A stretch of DNA of 24,885 nucleotides from NCBI GenBank assembly GCA_035497635.1, contig DATJDB010000226.1, positions 1 through 24,885 of the forward strand, written 5' to 3'. The stretch is from Serpens sp035497635. GTDB taxonomy: Bacteria > Pseudomonadota > Gammaproteobacteria > Pseudomonadales > Pseudomonadaceae. Below the pieces are notes generated by a model. That model saw only the letters and a list, made by a program, of their open reading frames with translations. It ran no database searches and had not been told where the DNA came from. The number at the start of each line of letters is the position of its first letter. Position 1 is the first letter of the stretch. This document shows, piece after piece, positions 15,532 through 23,599 of the stretch. The position numbers were made by a program, and so were the translations under genes.

Positions 15532-16779
15532 ATGCAACCCTTCAACTACCGCGACAACGTACTGTTCGCGGAAGGCGTGGCTCTGCCCGCCATTGCTGAA
15601 CGTTTCGGCACCCCCACCTACGTGTATTCCCGCGCCCATATCGAGGCCCAGTACCGCGCCTACGCCGATGCGCTGGCCGGCCTGTCGCATCTGGTGTGCT
15701 TCGCCGTCAAGGCCAACTCCAACCTCGGCGTGTTGAATGTGCTGGCCCGCCTGGGCGCCGGCTTCGACATCGTCTCGCGGGGCGAACTGGAGCGCGTGCT
15801 GGCCGCCGGTGGCGAGCCGGGCAAGATCGTCTTCTCCGGCGTCGGCAAGAGCCGTGACGACATGCGTCGCGCCCTGGAAGTCGGTGTGCACTGCTTCAAC
15901 GTCGAATCCGCCGAGGAACTGGAACGCCTGCAGCAAGTGGCGGCCAGCCTGGGCAAGCGCGCGCCGATTTCCCTGCGCGTGAACCCGGACGTCGACGCCG
16001 GCACCCATCCGTACATTTCCACCGGCCTCAAGGAAAACAAATTCGGCATCGACATCGCCAAGGCCGAGGCCGTGTATGCCCGCGCCGCCGAGCTGCCGAA
16101 CCTGGAGATCATCGGCGTGGACTGCCACATCGGCTCGCAGCTGACCAATCTTTCACCGTTCCTCGACGCCCTGGATCGTCTGCTGGTGCTGGTCGACCGC
16201 CTGGGCGAACGCGGCATCCGCATTCGCCATCTGGATCTGGGCGGTGGCCTGGGCGTGCAGTACCGTGACGAACAGCCGCCGCTGGCCGGCGATTACATCG
16301 CCGCCGTGCGCGAGCGCATTGCCGGTCGCGATCTGGCGCTGGTGTTCGAACCGGGCCGTTCCATCGTCGCCAATGCCGGTGTGCTGCTCACCCGTGTGGA
16401 ATTTCTCAAGCGCACCGATCACAAGAACTTCGCCATTATCGACGCGGCCATGAACGACTTGATTCGCCCGGCCCTGTACCAGGCCTGGATGGACATCGTG
16501 CCGGTCGAACAGCGCGACGCCCAAGCGCAGTCCTGGGATATCGTCGGGCCAATCTGCGAGACCGGCGACTTCCTCGGCAAGGACCGTGAACTGGCCCTGG
16601 CCGAAGGCGACCTGCTGGCCGTGCGTTCGGCCGGTGCCTACGGCTTCGTGATGAGTTCCAACTACAACACCCGTGGCCGCGCCGCCGAGGTGCTGGTGGA
16701 TGGCGAACAGGTCCATGAAGTGCGCCGCCGTGAAACCCTGACCGAGCTGTTCGCCGGCGAAAGCCTGCTGCCCAACTGA
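15532..16779 (+). CDS. lysA: Diaminopimelate decarboxylase LysA
   Basis: A 415-residue PLP-dependent enzyme converting meso-diaminopimelate to L-lysine, the last step of lysine synthesis. The PLP-binding lysine is K60 in CFAVKANSN. The conserved HIGSQ (near residue 198), the DLGGGLGVQY glycine loop, the EPGRSIVANAG phosphate-binding segment, and CETGDFLGKDR (C342, active-site cysteine from the partner subunit) are all present, as is the YGFVMSSNYN motif. GGAGG lies just upstream of the ATG. It sits between lptM and dapF; dapF begins 10 nt after its stop. Confidence 0.97.
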   Translation: MQPFNYRDNVLFAEGVALPAIAERFGTPTYVYSRAHIEAQYRAYADALAGLSHLVCFAVKANSNLGVLNVLARLGAGFDIVSRGELERVLAAGGEPGKIVFSGVGKSRDDMRRALEVGVHCFNVESAEELERLQQVAASLGKRAPISLRVNPDVDAGTHPYISTGLKENKFGIDIAKAEAVYARAAELPNLEIIGVDCHIGSQLTNLSPFLDALDRLLVLVDRLGERGIRIRHLDLGGGLGVQYRDEQPPLAGDYIAAVRERIAGRDLALVFEPGRSIVANAGVLLTRVEFLKRTDHKNFAIIDAAMNDLIRPALYQAWMDIVPVEQRDAQAQSWDIVGPICETGDFLGKDRELALAEGDLLAVRSAGAYGFVMSSNYNTRGRAAEVLVDGEQVHEVRRRETLTELFAGESLLPN

Positions 16780-16788
16780 GGTCATCGC

Positions 16789-17619
16789 ATGCTGCTGCGC
16801 TTCACCAAGATGCATGGCCTGGGCAACGACTTCATGGTCCTCGACCTGATCAGCCAGCACGCGCACATCCAGCCCAAGCACGCCAAGGCGTGGGGCGACC
16901 GGCATACCGGCATCGGCTTCGACCAGTTGCTGATTGTCGAGCCGCCCGGCGACCCGGACGTCGACTTCCGCTACCGGATCTTCAACGCCGACGGCTCCGA
17001 GGTGGAACAGTGCGGCAACGGCGCGCGCTGCTTTGCCCGCTTCGTGCTGGACAAGCGCCTGACCAGCAAACGGCGCATCCGTGTACAGACCAAGAGCGGC
17101 GTGATCGAGCTGCGCGTGCGCTCCGATGGGCAGATCAGCGTCGACATGGGCGCCCCGCGCCTGGCGCCGGCGCAGATTCCGTTCCAGGCCGAGGCCGAGG
17201 CGCTGAGCTACCGCGTCGAGGTCGACGGCCGCGAGGTGGAGCTGGCGGCGATTTCCATGGGTAACCCGCATGCCGTGCTGCGCGTCGACAATGTGGATAC
17301 CGCCCCCGTGCACGAGCTGGGACCGAAGCTGGAACAGCATCCGCGCTTCCCGCAGCGGGTGAATGTCGGCTTCCTGCAGATCATCGACCGCCATCAGGCG
17401 CGCCTGCGCGTCTGGGAACGCGGCGCCGGGGAAACCCAGGCCTGCGGCACGGGTGCCTGCGCCGCCGCCGTGGCCGCCATTCGCCAGGGCTGGATGGACT
17501 CGCCCGTGCAACTCGAACTGCCTGGCGGACGTCTGAGCATCGAATGGGCCGGTCCCGGCCGCCCGGTGATCATGACCGGTCCCGCTATGCGCGTGTACGA
17601 AGGACATATCCGCCTATGA
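16789..17619 (+). CDS. dapF: Diaminopimelate epimerase DapF
   Basis: A 276-residue PLP-independent epimerase that turns LL-diaminopimelate into meso-diaminopimelate, used for peptidoglycan crosslinks and as the LysA substrate. The two catalytic cysteines are visible: C75 in FNADGSEVEQCGNGARC and C219 in ERGAGETQACGTGAC. The MHGLGNDF opening and the two-lobed repeat pattern are intact. The ATG is 10 nt after lysA. The stop overlaps the next gene by 4 nt (ATGA). Confidence 0.97.
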   Translation: MLLRFTKMHGLGNDFMVLDLISQHAHIQPKHAKAWGDRHTGIGFDQLLIVEPPGDPDVDFRYRIFNADGSEVEQCGNGARCFARFVLDKRLTSKRRIRVQTKSGVIELRVRSDGQISVDMGAPRLAPAQIPFQAEAEALSYRVEVDGREVELAAISMGNPHAVLRVDNVDTAPVHELGPKLEQHPRFPQRVNVGFLQIIDRHQARLRVWERGAGETQACGTGACAAAVAAIRQGWMDSPVQLELPGGRLSIEWAGPGRPVIMTGPAMRVYEGHIRL

Positions 17620-18308
17620 GCGAACAGCCCCAGTATCCTGCCCTCGAAGCCGAGGCCGTGGCCCAATATCTGCGACAACATCCGGAGTTCTTCGTCGATT
17701 TCGAGGAACTGATTCCCGAGCTGCGCATTCCCCACCAGCCAGGTCAGGCGGTTTCACTGGTCGAGCGCCAGGTAAAACTGCTGCGCGAGCGCAACATCGA
17801 GTTGCGCCAGCGGCTCAGTCAGTTGATGGACGTGGCGCGCGACAACGACCGCCTGTTCGACAAGAGCAAGCGGCTGGTGCTCGCCCTGCTGGATGCCGGT
17901 AGCCTCGAAGATCTGGTCAGCGCCGTGGAAGACAGCCTGCGCCACGATTTTCAGGTGCCGTTCGTCAGCCTGGTGCTGTTTCGCGAGACGCCCTGCGATG
18001 TCGGTCGGATCATGCCGTTGGGCGAAGCCCAGCAGGCCATCGGCGGCCTGCTCAGCGCCGGCCGCGCCATCAGCGGCGCGCTGCGCCCGGCGGAGCTGGC
18101 GTTCCTGTTCGGCGAGGACAGCGAGCAGATCGGTTCCGCCGCGGTCATCGGCCTGGGCAACCAGGGCCAGCTCGGTGTGCTGGCCATTGGCAGCCCCGAC
18201 CCGCAGCACTACAAGAGCTCGCTGGGCACCCTGTTCCTCGGCTACATCGCCGAAGTGTTGGCCCGCGTCCTGCCGCGCTGCGCCTCGCCGCTGCGCCAGG
18301 TGCGCTGA
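17616..18308 (+). CDS. DUF484 (YigA-like) protein
   Basis: A 230-residue DUF484 protein (E. coli YigA family), with no established biochemical function. Residues about 10-40 carry the AVAQYLRQHPEFFVDFEELIPEL motif typical of the family. A helical, coiled-coil-like section (about 45-80, QVKLLRERNIELRQRLSQLMDVARDNDRLFDKSK) and a GAF-like mixed alpha/beta domain follow. The start at 17616 overlaps dapF by 4 nt. The dapF-DUF484-xerC order is highly conserved in Gammaproteobacteria. Here a REP cluster separates it from xerC. Confidence 0.9.
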   Translation: MSEQPQYPALEAEAVAQYLRQHPEFFVDFEELIPELRIPHQPGQAVSLVERQVKLLRERNIELRQRLSQLMDVARDNDRLFDKSKRLVLALLDAGSLEDLVSAVEDSLRHDFQVPFVSLVLFRETPCDVGRIMPLGEAQQAIGGLLSAGRAISGALRPAELAFLFGEDSEQIGSAAVIGLGNQGQLGVLAIGSPDPQHYKSSLGTLFLGYIAEVLARVLPRCASPLRQVR

Positions 18309-18330
18309 CCCGAGAAACCTGCTGGGCAAC

Positions 18331-18445
18331 GCTCGCGGACAGGTCCGCTCCCACAGGAACCACAGCCGCATCTGTGGGAGCGAATTCATTCGCGAGCTCT
18401 TGGATGCGGCCTGCAAGAACAGCTCGCGGACGAGTCCGCTCCCAC
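18331..18445. repeat. Three family A REP arms inside the dapF-xerC operon
   Basis: Three arms lie in the 148-bp gap between DUF484 and xerC: CTCGCGGACAGGTCCGCTCC (18331-18350), GTGGGAGCGAATTCATTCGC (18373-18392) and GCTCGCGGACGAGTCCGCTC (18422-18441). Opposite orientations of neighbouring arms make hairpins. The last arm ends 12 nt before the xerC ATG, so it may also affect translation of xerC. Confidence 0.85.
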
Positions 18446-18456
18446 GAGTGACGCCC

Positions 18457-19356
18457 ATGCAAACCGACCTCGACACCTACCTTGAACAGCTGCGCAGCGA
18501 GCGCCAGCTGTCGCCGCATACGCTGGATGGTTACCGGCGCGATCTCGGCAAGGTGCTGGCCTGGTGCAAACGACAGGGCGTTGCCACCTGGACGGAACTG
18601 ACCCCACAGCAACTGCGCTTACTTCTGGCCGAACTGCACGAACAAGGTTTATCCGGACGCAGCCTGGCGCGGCTACTGTCGGCGGTGCGCGGCCTGTACC
18701 GTCATCTGCTGCGCGAAGGCCACTGCCGTCATGACCCGGCCGTCGGCCTGTCGCCGCCCAAGGGCGAGCGCCGCCTGCCGCGCGTGCTGGACACCGACCG
18801 TGCCATGCAGCTGCTGGACGCGTTCGTGGACAACGACGCCGTCGCCCGCCGCGACCACGCCATGCTCGAACTTCTGTATTCCTCCGGCCTGCGCCTGGGC
18901 GAACTGGTCGGCCTGGACCTGCCCGATCTCGATCTGGACGCCGGCCTGGTGCGCGTCACCGGCAAGGGCGGCAAGACCCGCCTGCTGCCCGTCGGCCGCC
19001 AGGCCCGCGAGGCGCTGCGGCTATGGCTGCGCGAGCGAGCGCAATTCGAGCCGCAGGATGCCGCGCTGTTCGTCGGCGTACGCGGCGCGCGCATCCACCC
19101 GCGCACCGTGCGCCAGCAGGTACGCCAGGCTGGTGTCCAGGCGCTGGGCCAGCACCTGCATCCGCACATGCTGCGCCACAGCTTCGCCAGCCATCTGCTG
19201 GAATCCTCCCAGGACCTGCGCGCCGTGCAGGAACTGCTCGGGCATGCGGACATCGGCACCACGCAGATCTACACGCACCTGGATTTCCAGCACCTGGCCA
19301 AGGTCTACGACAGCAGCCATCCCCGCGCCAAGCGGCGCAGAACCGACGAGCCATGA
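18457..19356 (+). CDS. xerC: Tyrosine recombinase XerC
   Basis: A 299-residue tyrosine recombinase of the XerC type (also called Sss in Pseudomonas), which with XerD resolves chromosome dimers at dif. All catalytic residues are visible: R146 (SSGLRLGEL), K170 (TGKGGKTR), H237 and R240 (HPHMLRHSFA), H263 (LLGHADIG) and nucleophile Y272 (TTQIYTHLD). The N-terminal SAM-like core-binding domain covers about residues 1-95 (LSPHTLDGYRRDLGKVLAWCKRQG). I chose the ATG at 18457; a longer open frame upstream passes through DUF484 and REP sequence. The stop overlaps the HAD gene in ATGA style. Confidence 0.96.
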   Translation: MQTDLDTYLEQLRSERQLSPHTLDGYRRDLGKVLAWCKRQGVATWTELTPQQLRLLLAELHEQGLSGRSLARLLSAVRGLYRHLLREGHCRHDPAVGLSPPKGERRLPRVLDTDRAMQLLDAFVDNDAVARRDHAMLELLYSSGLRLGELVGLDLPDLDLDAGLVRVTGKGGKTRLLPVGRQAREALRLWLRERAQFEPQDAALFVGVRGARIHPRTVRQQVRQAGVQALGQHLHPHMLRHSFASHLLESSQDLRAVQELLGHADIGTTQIYTHLDFQHLAKVYDSSHPRAKRRRTDEP

Positions 19357-20054
19357 GTATTCAACTGATCACCTTCGATCTTGACGACACCCTGTGGGAC
19401 GTCGCGCCGGTGCTGGAGAACGCCGAAGCCGCGTTGCGCGAATGGCTGCTGAGCAATGCGCCACGCATCGGCGACGCCGGCGTCGAGCAGCTGTGGCGCA
19501 TCCGCACCGAGCTGGTGGAGACCGAGCCCGCACTCAGGCACCGCATCAGCGAACTGCGCCGGCGCGTGCTGGGACGCGTCCTGCGTGAGGCAGGTTACGC
19601 GGATGAAGAGGCCGGCGAACTGGCCGAACAGGCCTTTCAAGTGTTCCTGGCCGCCCGGCACCGGGTCAGCCTGTTTCCTGACGTGCAGCCAACTCTGGAG
19701 GTGCTGGCCAACCGTTATCGGCTGGCGGTGCTGACCAATGGCAATGCCGACGTGCGCCGCCTCGGCCTGGCCGATTATTTTCAGTTCGCCCTGTGTGCCG
19801 AGGAGCTGGGTGTCGGCAAGCCCGACCCGCTGCCGTTTCGCGAAGCGCTGCGTCGCGCCGGCGTCCAGGCCAGTCAGGCGGTGCATGTCGGCGATCATCC
19901 GCGCGACGATATTCAGGGTGCCCAGGCCGCTGGCTTGCGCGCCGTCTGGTACAACCCGCGCCGCTGCGCCTGGCCCGACAGCATTGAGCCGGATGCGCAG
20001 ATCCATCGCCTCGACCAGTTGCCGGCGCTTCTGGCTCGCTGGTCGGGCCGCTGA
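19353..20054 (+). CDS. yigB: HAD-superfamily phosphatase, YigB-like
   Basis: A 233-residue haloacid dehalogenase phosphatase. Motif I is FDLDDTLWD (nucleophile D9, general acid D11), motif II is VLTNGN, motif III is GVGKPDPLPF, and motif IV is HVGDHPRDDIQGAQAAG. A helical C1 cap follows motif I. The E. coli neighbour in the same place is YigB, a phosphatase acting on FMN and on a riboflavin-pathway phosphate; the same activity is likely but not proven here. The start lies in a 4-nt overlap with xerC. After the stop, inverted arms AGCGCGCC (20068-20075) and GGCGCGCT (20106-20113) could form a terminator-like stem. Confidence 0.9.
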   Translation: MSIQLITFDLDDTLWDVAPVLENAEAALREWLLSNAPRIGDAGVEQLWRIRTELVETEPALRHRISELRRRVLGRVLREAGYADEEAGELAEQAFQVFLAARHRVSLFPDVQPTLEVLANRYRLAVLTNGNADVRRLGLADYFQFALCAEELGVGKPDPLPFREALRRAGVQASQAVHVGDHPRDDIQGAQAAGLRAVWYNPRRCAWPDSIEPDAQIHRLDQLPALLARWSGR

Positions 20055-20210
20055 TTCGCGCACCTAAAGCGCGCCGGGACGCTGCCGATACGCTGAAACC
20101 AGCGGGGCGCGCTCCTTTCGTGCACAGCGCAATGCAGCCTTCCGTCTACAGTCATGGCGTTTGGCTATTAGACGGCGCTATGCTTGCCCCATGAGTTTAA
20201 GGAAGGGCCG

Positions 20211-21158
20211 ATGAGCAAAGTCAGTGTTCTCATAGTGGATGATGCGGCATTCATCCGCGATCTGGTGAAGAAGGGCCTGCGCGTCCATTTCCCGGGCATC
20301 CGCGTCGAAGAAGCCGCCAATGGTCGCAAGGCCCAGCAGTTCCTGAGCCGCAGCAGCGTCGACCTGATCCTCTGCGACTGGGAAATGCCGGAAATGTCCG
20401 GCCTGGACCTGCTCAACTGGTGTCGCAGCGAGGAAGGCCTGAAGAACACCCCGTTCATCATGGTCACCAGCCGCGGCGACAAGGGTAATGTCGTGCAGGC
20501 GGTGCAGGCCGGGGTCAGCGATTACATCGGCAAGCCCTTTACCAGCGAACAGCTGCTGTCGAAGGTCAAGAAGGCCCTGCAGAACATTGGCCGTCTGGAC
20601 GATCTTAATGCCCAGGCCGCGCCCAGTTTCACCAGTACCCTGACCAGTGACTCCGTCAGCGCCCTGACGGGCGGCCGTCCAGCCGTTCCGGCGACACCGG
20701 CTCCCGCCGCACCCAGCCCGGAGCCGGCCGTCGAAGCCCCGACTGTCGCCGCGGCGCCAAGCGAGCCTGAACCCCGGCCCAAACCGGCGCCCAAGGCTGC
20801 CGAGCCCGCCAAAGCCGCCAACGGCCGCTCTCGCGGGCAATTGCGCCTGTCCAGCGGCACGCTGCCCTGCCTGATCAAGGCGCTCAGCCTCAAGGATGCT
20901 TCGCTGCTGATCCACGCCGCCGGGCTGGTCCCGCAGGTGCTGGAGAGCGCCGTGCTGGACCTGCAGCATGGCGAAGACAGCGATGTCGCCCGGCTCAACG
21001 GCTACGTGCACGCCATCGCCGCCGCCGAGCCCAAGCCGACCAGCGAGTGGCTGCAACTGATCGTGCGCTTCGTCGACAGCGACCCGCAGAAGCTCGAATA
21101 CCTGTCCCGGCAGATCGCCCGCGGCACCGCCCAGCGGCACTTCGTGCCGGGCGGTTGA
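20211..21158 (+). CDS. CheY-like response regulator with a PilZ-like C-terminal domain
   Basis: A 315-residue protein. Residues 1-125 form a receiver domain with acidic pocket D10/D11, phospho-acceptor D56 (LILCDWEMP), T86 and K108 (YIGKPF). Residues about 135-205 are a proline/alanine-rich linker. Residues about 207-315 look like a PilZ fold: RLSSGTLPCLIKALSLKDASLLI, a VPQVLESAVLDLQ strand, and a final strand-helix WLQLIVRFVDSDPQKLEYLSRQIAR. The RxxxR and DxSxxG motifs are absent, so c-di-GMP binding is doubtful. There is no DNA-binding domain, so output is probably protein-protein. The ATG at 20211 follows GGAAGGGCC. Its kinase partner is not in the window. Confidence 0.82.
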   Translation: MSKVSVLIVDDAAFIRDLVKKGLRVHFPGIRVEEAANGRKAQQFLSRSSVDLILCDWEMPEMSGLDLLNWCRSEEGLKNTPFIMVTSRGDKGNVVQAVQAGVSDYIGKPFTSEQLLSKVKKALQNIGRLDDLNAQAAPSFTSTLTSDSVSALTGGRPAVPATPAPAAPSPEPAVEAPTVAAAPSEPEPRPKPAPKAAEPAKAANGRSRGQLRLSSGTLPCLIKALSLKDASLLIHAAGLVPQVLESAVLDLQHGEDSDVARLNGYVHAIAAAEPKPTSEWLQLIVRFVDSDPQKLEYLSRQIARGTAQRHFVPGG

Positions 21159-21168
21159 ATTTCACTTT

Positions 21169-21290
21169 TGTAGGAGCGAATTCATTCGCGAGCTATTGGC
21201 TGCGGCTTGCACAAAAGAGCTCGCGGACAAGTCCGCTCCCACGAAGCGCGGCCGGCGCGCACCTGTGGGAGCGGACTTGTCCGCGAGCTT
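21169..21290. repeat. Three family A REP arms between the response regulator and M23 gene
   Basis: Arms begin with TAGGAGCGAATTCATTCGCG (from 21171), then GCTCGCGGACAAGTCCGCTC at about 21219-21238, then GTGGGAGCGGACTTGTCCGC at 21264-21283. The second and third arms are almost perfect reverse complements and can form a long cruciform, about 20 bp of stem across a 25-nt loop. Confidence 0.85.
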
Positions 21291-21409
21291 TTCGTATAAC
21301 ACCGGCGCTCCGTAAAGCCGAGCCTTTCACAGCCTGACATCCTGGCAGTCGCAACCGGACACCGGCCTCGCTAGTCTCTCGACTCGATCCCTCGCATCCA
21401 CCCGACGCC

Positions 21410-22309
21410 ATGCCGCTTCGCCCGTTCGTCATTGCCGCCGCCCTGCTGGGCACCACCGCCCAGGCCAGCAACCTGACGGTGTACAAGTACACCGATGCCG
21501 CCGGCGTGGTCACCTACAGCGACCGCGCCATTCCCGGCGCGGCCGTGCTACGACTGAACGACGAGGTGGAAGAGCGGCTGGAGTCGCGGGTGCATCTGGA
21601 CATCAGCCGCCACGCCGCCGGCGAAACCCTGCGCGTGCACAACGAGCTGTATGCGCCGGTGCAGATCGAGTTGAGCCTCGACGAGGTCGACAACGCCGTC
21701 GGCGCGCCGGATCAACCGATCCGCTGGATCCTGCCGCCACGCAGCCAGATCCGCCTGGTCACCCTCGCGCCCCGTGATCCCATCCGCCCGCTGAGCTACA
21801 CCCCGCGCCTGCGCCATGTGTTGGGCGATCCGCGCCTGCTGCCGACCCAGAGCCGTTACCCGCTGCCCTGGCTGGGCGGACCGTTTCGCCTTTCACAGGG
21901 GCCGAACGGTCGCTACAGCCACTTCACTCCCAAGGGCCGCCATGCGGTGGATGTCGCCATGCCCGTCGGCACGCCGATCCTCACTGCTCGCGCCGGCCTG
22001 GTGGTCAGCCTGGAAAATCAGCAGAGCGGCCGGGCCGGCAACCCCTCCGGCAACTACGTGCGCATCCTCCATGACGACGGCACCATGGGCGTCTACCTGC
22101 ACCTGCAACAGGGCTCGGTGCGCGTGCGCGAGGGCCAGCGCGTCGCCCAGGGCCAGCCCATCGCTCGTTCCGGCAACACCGGCAACAGCAGCGGCCCGCA
22201 CCTGCATTTCGTCATCCAGCGCAACGTCGGCATGGCGCTGGAATCCATCCCCTTCGCCTTCAGCCAGCCGGTGAATCGGTTGCCGAATTTCGCGATGGGT
22301 GGGGAGTAG
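21410..22309 (+). CDS. Envelope M23/LytM-type peptidase with DUF4124 N-terminus
   Basis: A 299-residue exported protein. A signal peptide (residues 1-19, ending AQA) is followed by a DUF4124-like segment (NLTVYKYTDAAGVVTYSDRAIPG, about 21-43), a beta-rich middle, and a C-terminal M23 domain (about 165-280). The metal-site motifs are H178-A-V-D181 in GRHAVDVAMPVGTP and the HLHF motif (H264, H266), with H231 in YLHLQ. M23 enzymes cut peptidoglycan cross-bridges or, when inactive, activate amidases. The Zn ligands look complete, so it is probably active. It is separated from neighbours by REP elements and is likely its own transcription unit. Confidence 0.88.
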   Translation: MPLRPFVIAAALLGTTAQASNLTVYKYTDAAGVVTYSDRAIPGAAVLRLNDEVEERLESRVHLDISRHAAGETLRVHNELYAPVQIELSLDEVDNAVGAPDQPIRWILPPRSQIRLVTLAPRDPIRPLSYTPRLRHVLGDPRLLPTQSRYPLPWLGGPFRLSQGPNGRYSHFTPKGRHAVDVAMPVGTPILTARAGLVVSLENQQSGRAGNPSGNYVRILHDDGTMGVYLHLQQGSVRVREGQRVAQGQPIARSGNTGNSSGPHLHFVIQRNVGMALESIPFAFSQPVNRLPNFAMGGE

Positions 22310-22321
22310 ATGCCGCAAACC

Positions 22322-22414
22322 TGTAGGGCCGGGTTTATCCCGGCCGACGGGGGTAGGGGGCGATACCGAGGCACAGGCCTGGGCCCCGCAGGCCGGCGTA
22401 AAGCCGGCCCTACG
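22322..22414. repeat. Family B BIME upstream of the flagellin gene
   Basis: TGTAGGGCCGGGTTTATCCC (from 22322) and the opposite arm GGCCGGCGTAAAGCCGGCC (22391-22409, followed by CTAC) flank a 46-nt GC-rich spacer. The spacer (GGGGTAGGGGGCGATACCGAG) resembles the spacers of the large array at 24113-24573, so these belong to one family. Confidence 0.8.
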
Positions 22415-22447
22415 GGAACCGGCGCAGCCCGCTCTGCTGGCCATCTG

Positions 22448-22472
22448 CAATTATTTTCAAAAAACATTTAAG
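22448..22472 (+). promoter_or_regulatory. AT-rich tract before the flagellin gene
   Basis: A stretch from about 22448 to 22472 (ending TTTTCAAAAAACATTTAAG) is strikingly AT-rich compared with its surroundings, 87-111 nt before the flagellin start. It is the natural place for a promoter or UP element. I found no good sigma-28 (TAAA-N15-GCCGATAA) or sigma-54 (GG-N10-GC) match, so no promoter is assigned. Confidence 0.35.
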
Positions 22473-22558
22473 CCCCCTGAAGAAAGCGTCGCCTTGAGGG
22501 ATTAGCGGGCAATCGAAGCCAGCTTTCCAAAGACAGATTTCTCTGAAGGAGGCCCAAC

Positions 22559-23377
22559 ATGGCCATCTCGATTCATACCAACTACGCCGCTCTGCTCACC
22601 CAGACCAACATGGGCAAGACCAACAACGCGCTGGGCACCAACCAGCAGCGTCTGGGTACCGGCTACCGCGTGAACAGCGCTGCCGACGACGCCGCCGGCC
22701 TGCAGATCGCCACCCGCCTGAACGCCCAGGGCCGCGGCCAGATGGTCGCCCAGCGCAACGCTCAGGACGGTATCTCCTTCCTGCAGACCGCCGAAGGCGG
22801 CCTGAACGAATTCACCAACATCGTGCTGCGCATGAAGGACCTGGCCATCCAGGGCGCCAACAGCATTAACAGCACCAGCGAGTACAACGCTCTGAACGCC
22901 GAGTTCGGCGCTCTGAACGCCGAGCTGCAGAACATCGTCACCAACACCAGCTACGGCGCGGGCAACAACCTGTTCACCGACAAGCTGGCCGGCACCCTGA
23001 CTCTGCAGATCGGCGCCGCCTCTGCCGAGAACATCACCGTTGCATTCACCGGCATCACCGACGTGACCGTCGCGACCGGTGACGTGGCCGACCAGTCTGC
23101 TGCTGCCGCCACCATCGACGAGCTGGATACCCTGCTGACCGCCGTTGGTAGCGCCCGTGGCGAGATGGGTGCCTACATCAACCGTCTGAACCACACCATC
23201 AACAACCTGGCCAACATGGCCGACAACACCAACACCGCCATGGGCCGCATCATGGACACCGACTTCGCTGCCGAGTCGACCAAGATGACCAAGAACAACA
23301 TGCTGATGCAGTCCAGCGTCGCCATGCTGAAGCAGACCAGCCAACTGGGCGGTCTGGCCCTGTCCCTGCTGGGCTAA
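22559..23377 (+). CDS. lafA: Lateral-type flagellin (LafA-like), short form
   Basis: A 272-residue flagellin, about half the length of polar Pseudomonas flagellins. N-terminal D0/D1 helices run through about residue 140 (MAISIHTNYAALLTQTNMGK; RLGTGYRVNSAADDAAGLQIATRL; LQTAEGGLNEFTNIVLRMKDLAIQGAN). C-terminal D1/D0 run from about 195 (LLTAVGSARGEMGAYINRL; ending ALSLLG). The middle is only about 50 residues, rich in Ser/Thr (TNTSYGAGNNLFTDKLAGTL, then ITVAFTGITDVTVATGD), so D2/D3 are missing. This is the LafA-type architecture. The Shine-Dalgarno is strong (GAAGGAGG, 22547-22554). Codon use is that of a highly expressed gene. The Thr/Ser-rich centre is a possible target of the GT41 enzyme; that is inference. 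Confidence 0.93.
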   Translation: MAISIHTNYAALLTQTNMGKTNNALGTNQQRLGTGYRVNSAADDAAGLQIATRLNAQGRGQMVAQRNAQDGISFLQTAEGGLNEFTNIVLRMKDLAIQGANSINSTSEYNALNAEFGALNAELQNIVTNTSYGAGNNLFTDKLAGTLTLQIGAASAENITVAFTGITDVTVATGDVADQSAAAATIDELDTLLTAVGSARGEMGAYINRLNHTINNLANMADNTNTAMGRIMDTDFAAESTKMTKNNMLMQSSVAMLKQTSQLGGLALSLLG

Positions 23378-23420
23378 GCAATACGCGGTTCGGACCCTCG
23401 AAAGAGGATCCGATTTCTGC

Positions 23421-23448
23421 AAAAAACCCCGCTTCGGCGGGGTTTTTT
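23421..23448. terminator. Bidirectional rho-independent terminator after flagellin
   Basis: A perfect inverted repeat: AAAAAACCCCGC at 23421-23432, UUCG loop at 23433-23436, GCGGGGTTTTTT at 23437-23448. The stem is GC-rich and flanked by A- and T-tracts, so it works in either direction. It insulates the highly expressed flagellin gene from the regulator gene downstream. Confidence 0.95.
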
Positions 23449-23599
23449 ATTGGGCGCGATTTGTGAGGCAGTTCGCATATTCCACCTTTCGTCAGCTCGC
23501 CCAGGGGGTGTCGGCGGTTACCGGAACGAACCTTGCTAAATGCCATGACAAGAATCGGTTCTCGGTTTTTTTGACGCCCACCTCACAGAATCCATCGCC

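Noticed and set aside
14887..16128. A 413-residue minus-strand open frame over lysA
   Set aside because: Only its last 110 codons are real (CyaY, with its own Shine-Dalgarno); the rest is antisense to conserved lysA codons in GC-rich DNA.
16153..17607. A 484-residue minus-strand open frame over lysA and dapF
   Set aside because: Antisense shadow of two clearly conserved enzymes; low-complexity His/Gln/Ala composition and no domain.
20155..20184. TATGCT as a -10 before the response regulator gene
   Set aside because: No -35 at proper spacing; the only TTGGCT lies 12 bp away, so it was not listed as a promoter.
22432..22460. TGGCC...TGCAA as a sigma-54 promoter before flagellin
   Set aside because: Only 6 nt separate GG and GC, whereas sigma-54 promoters need 10.
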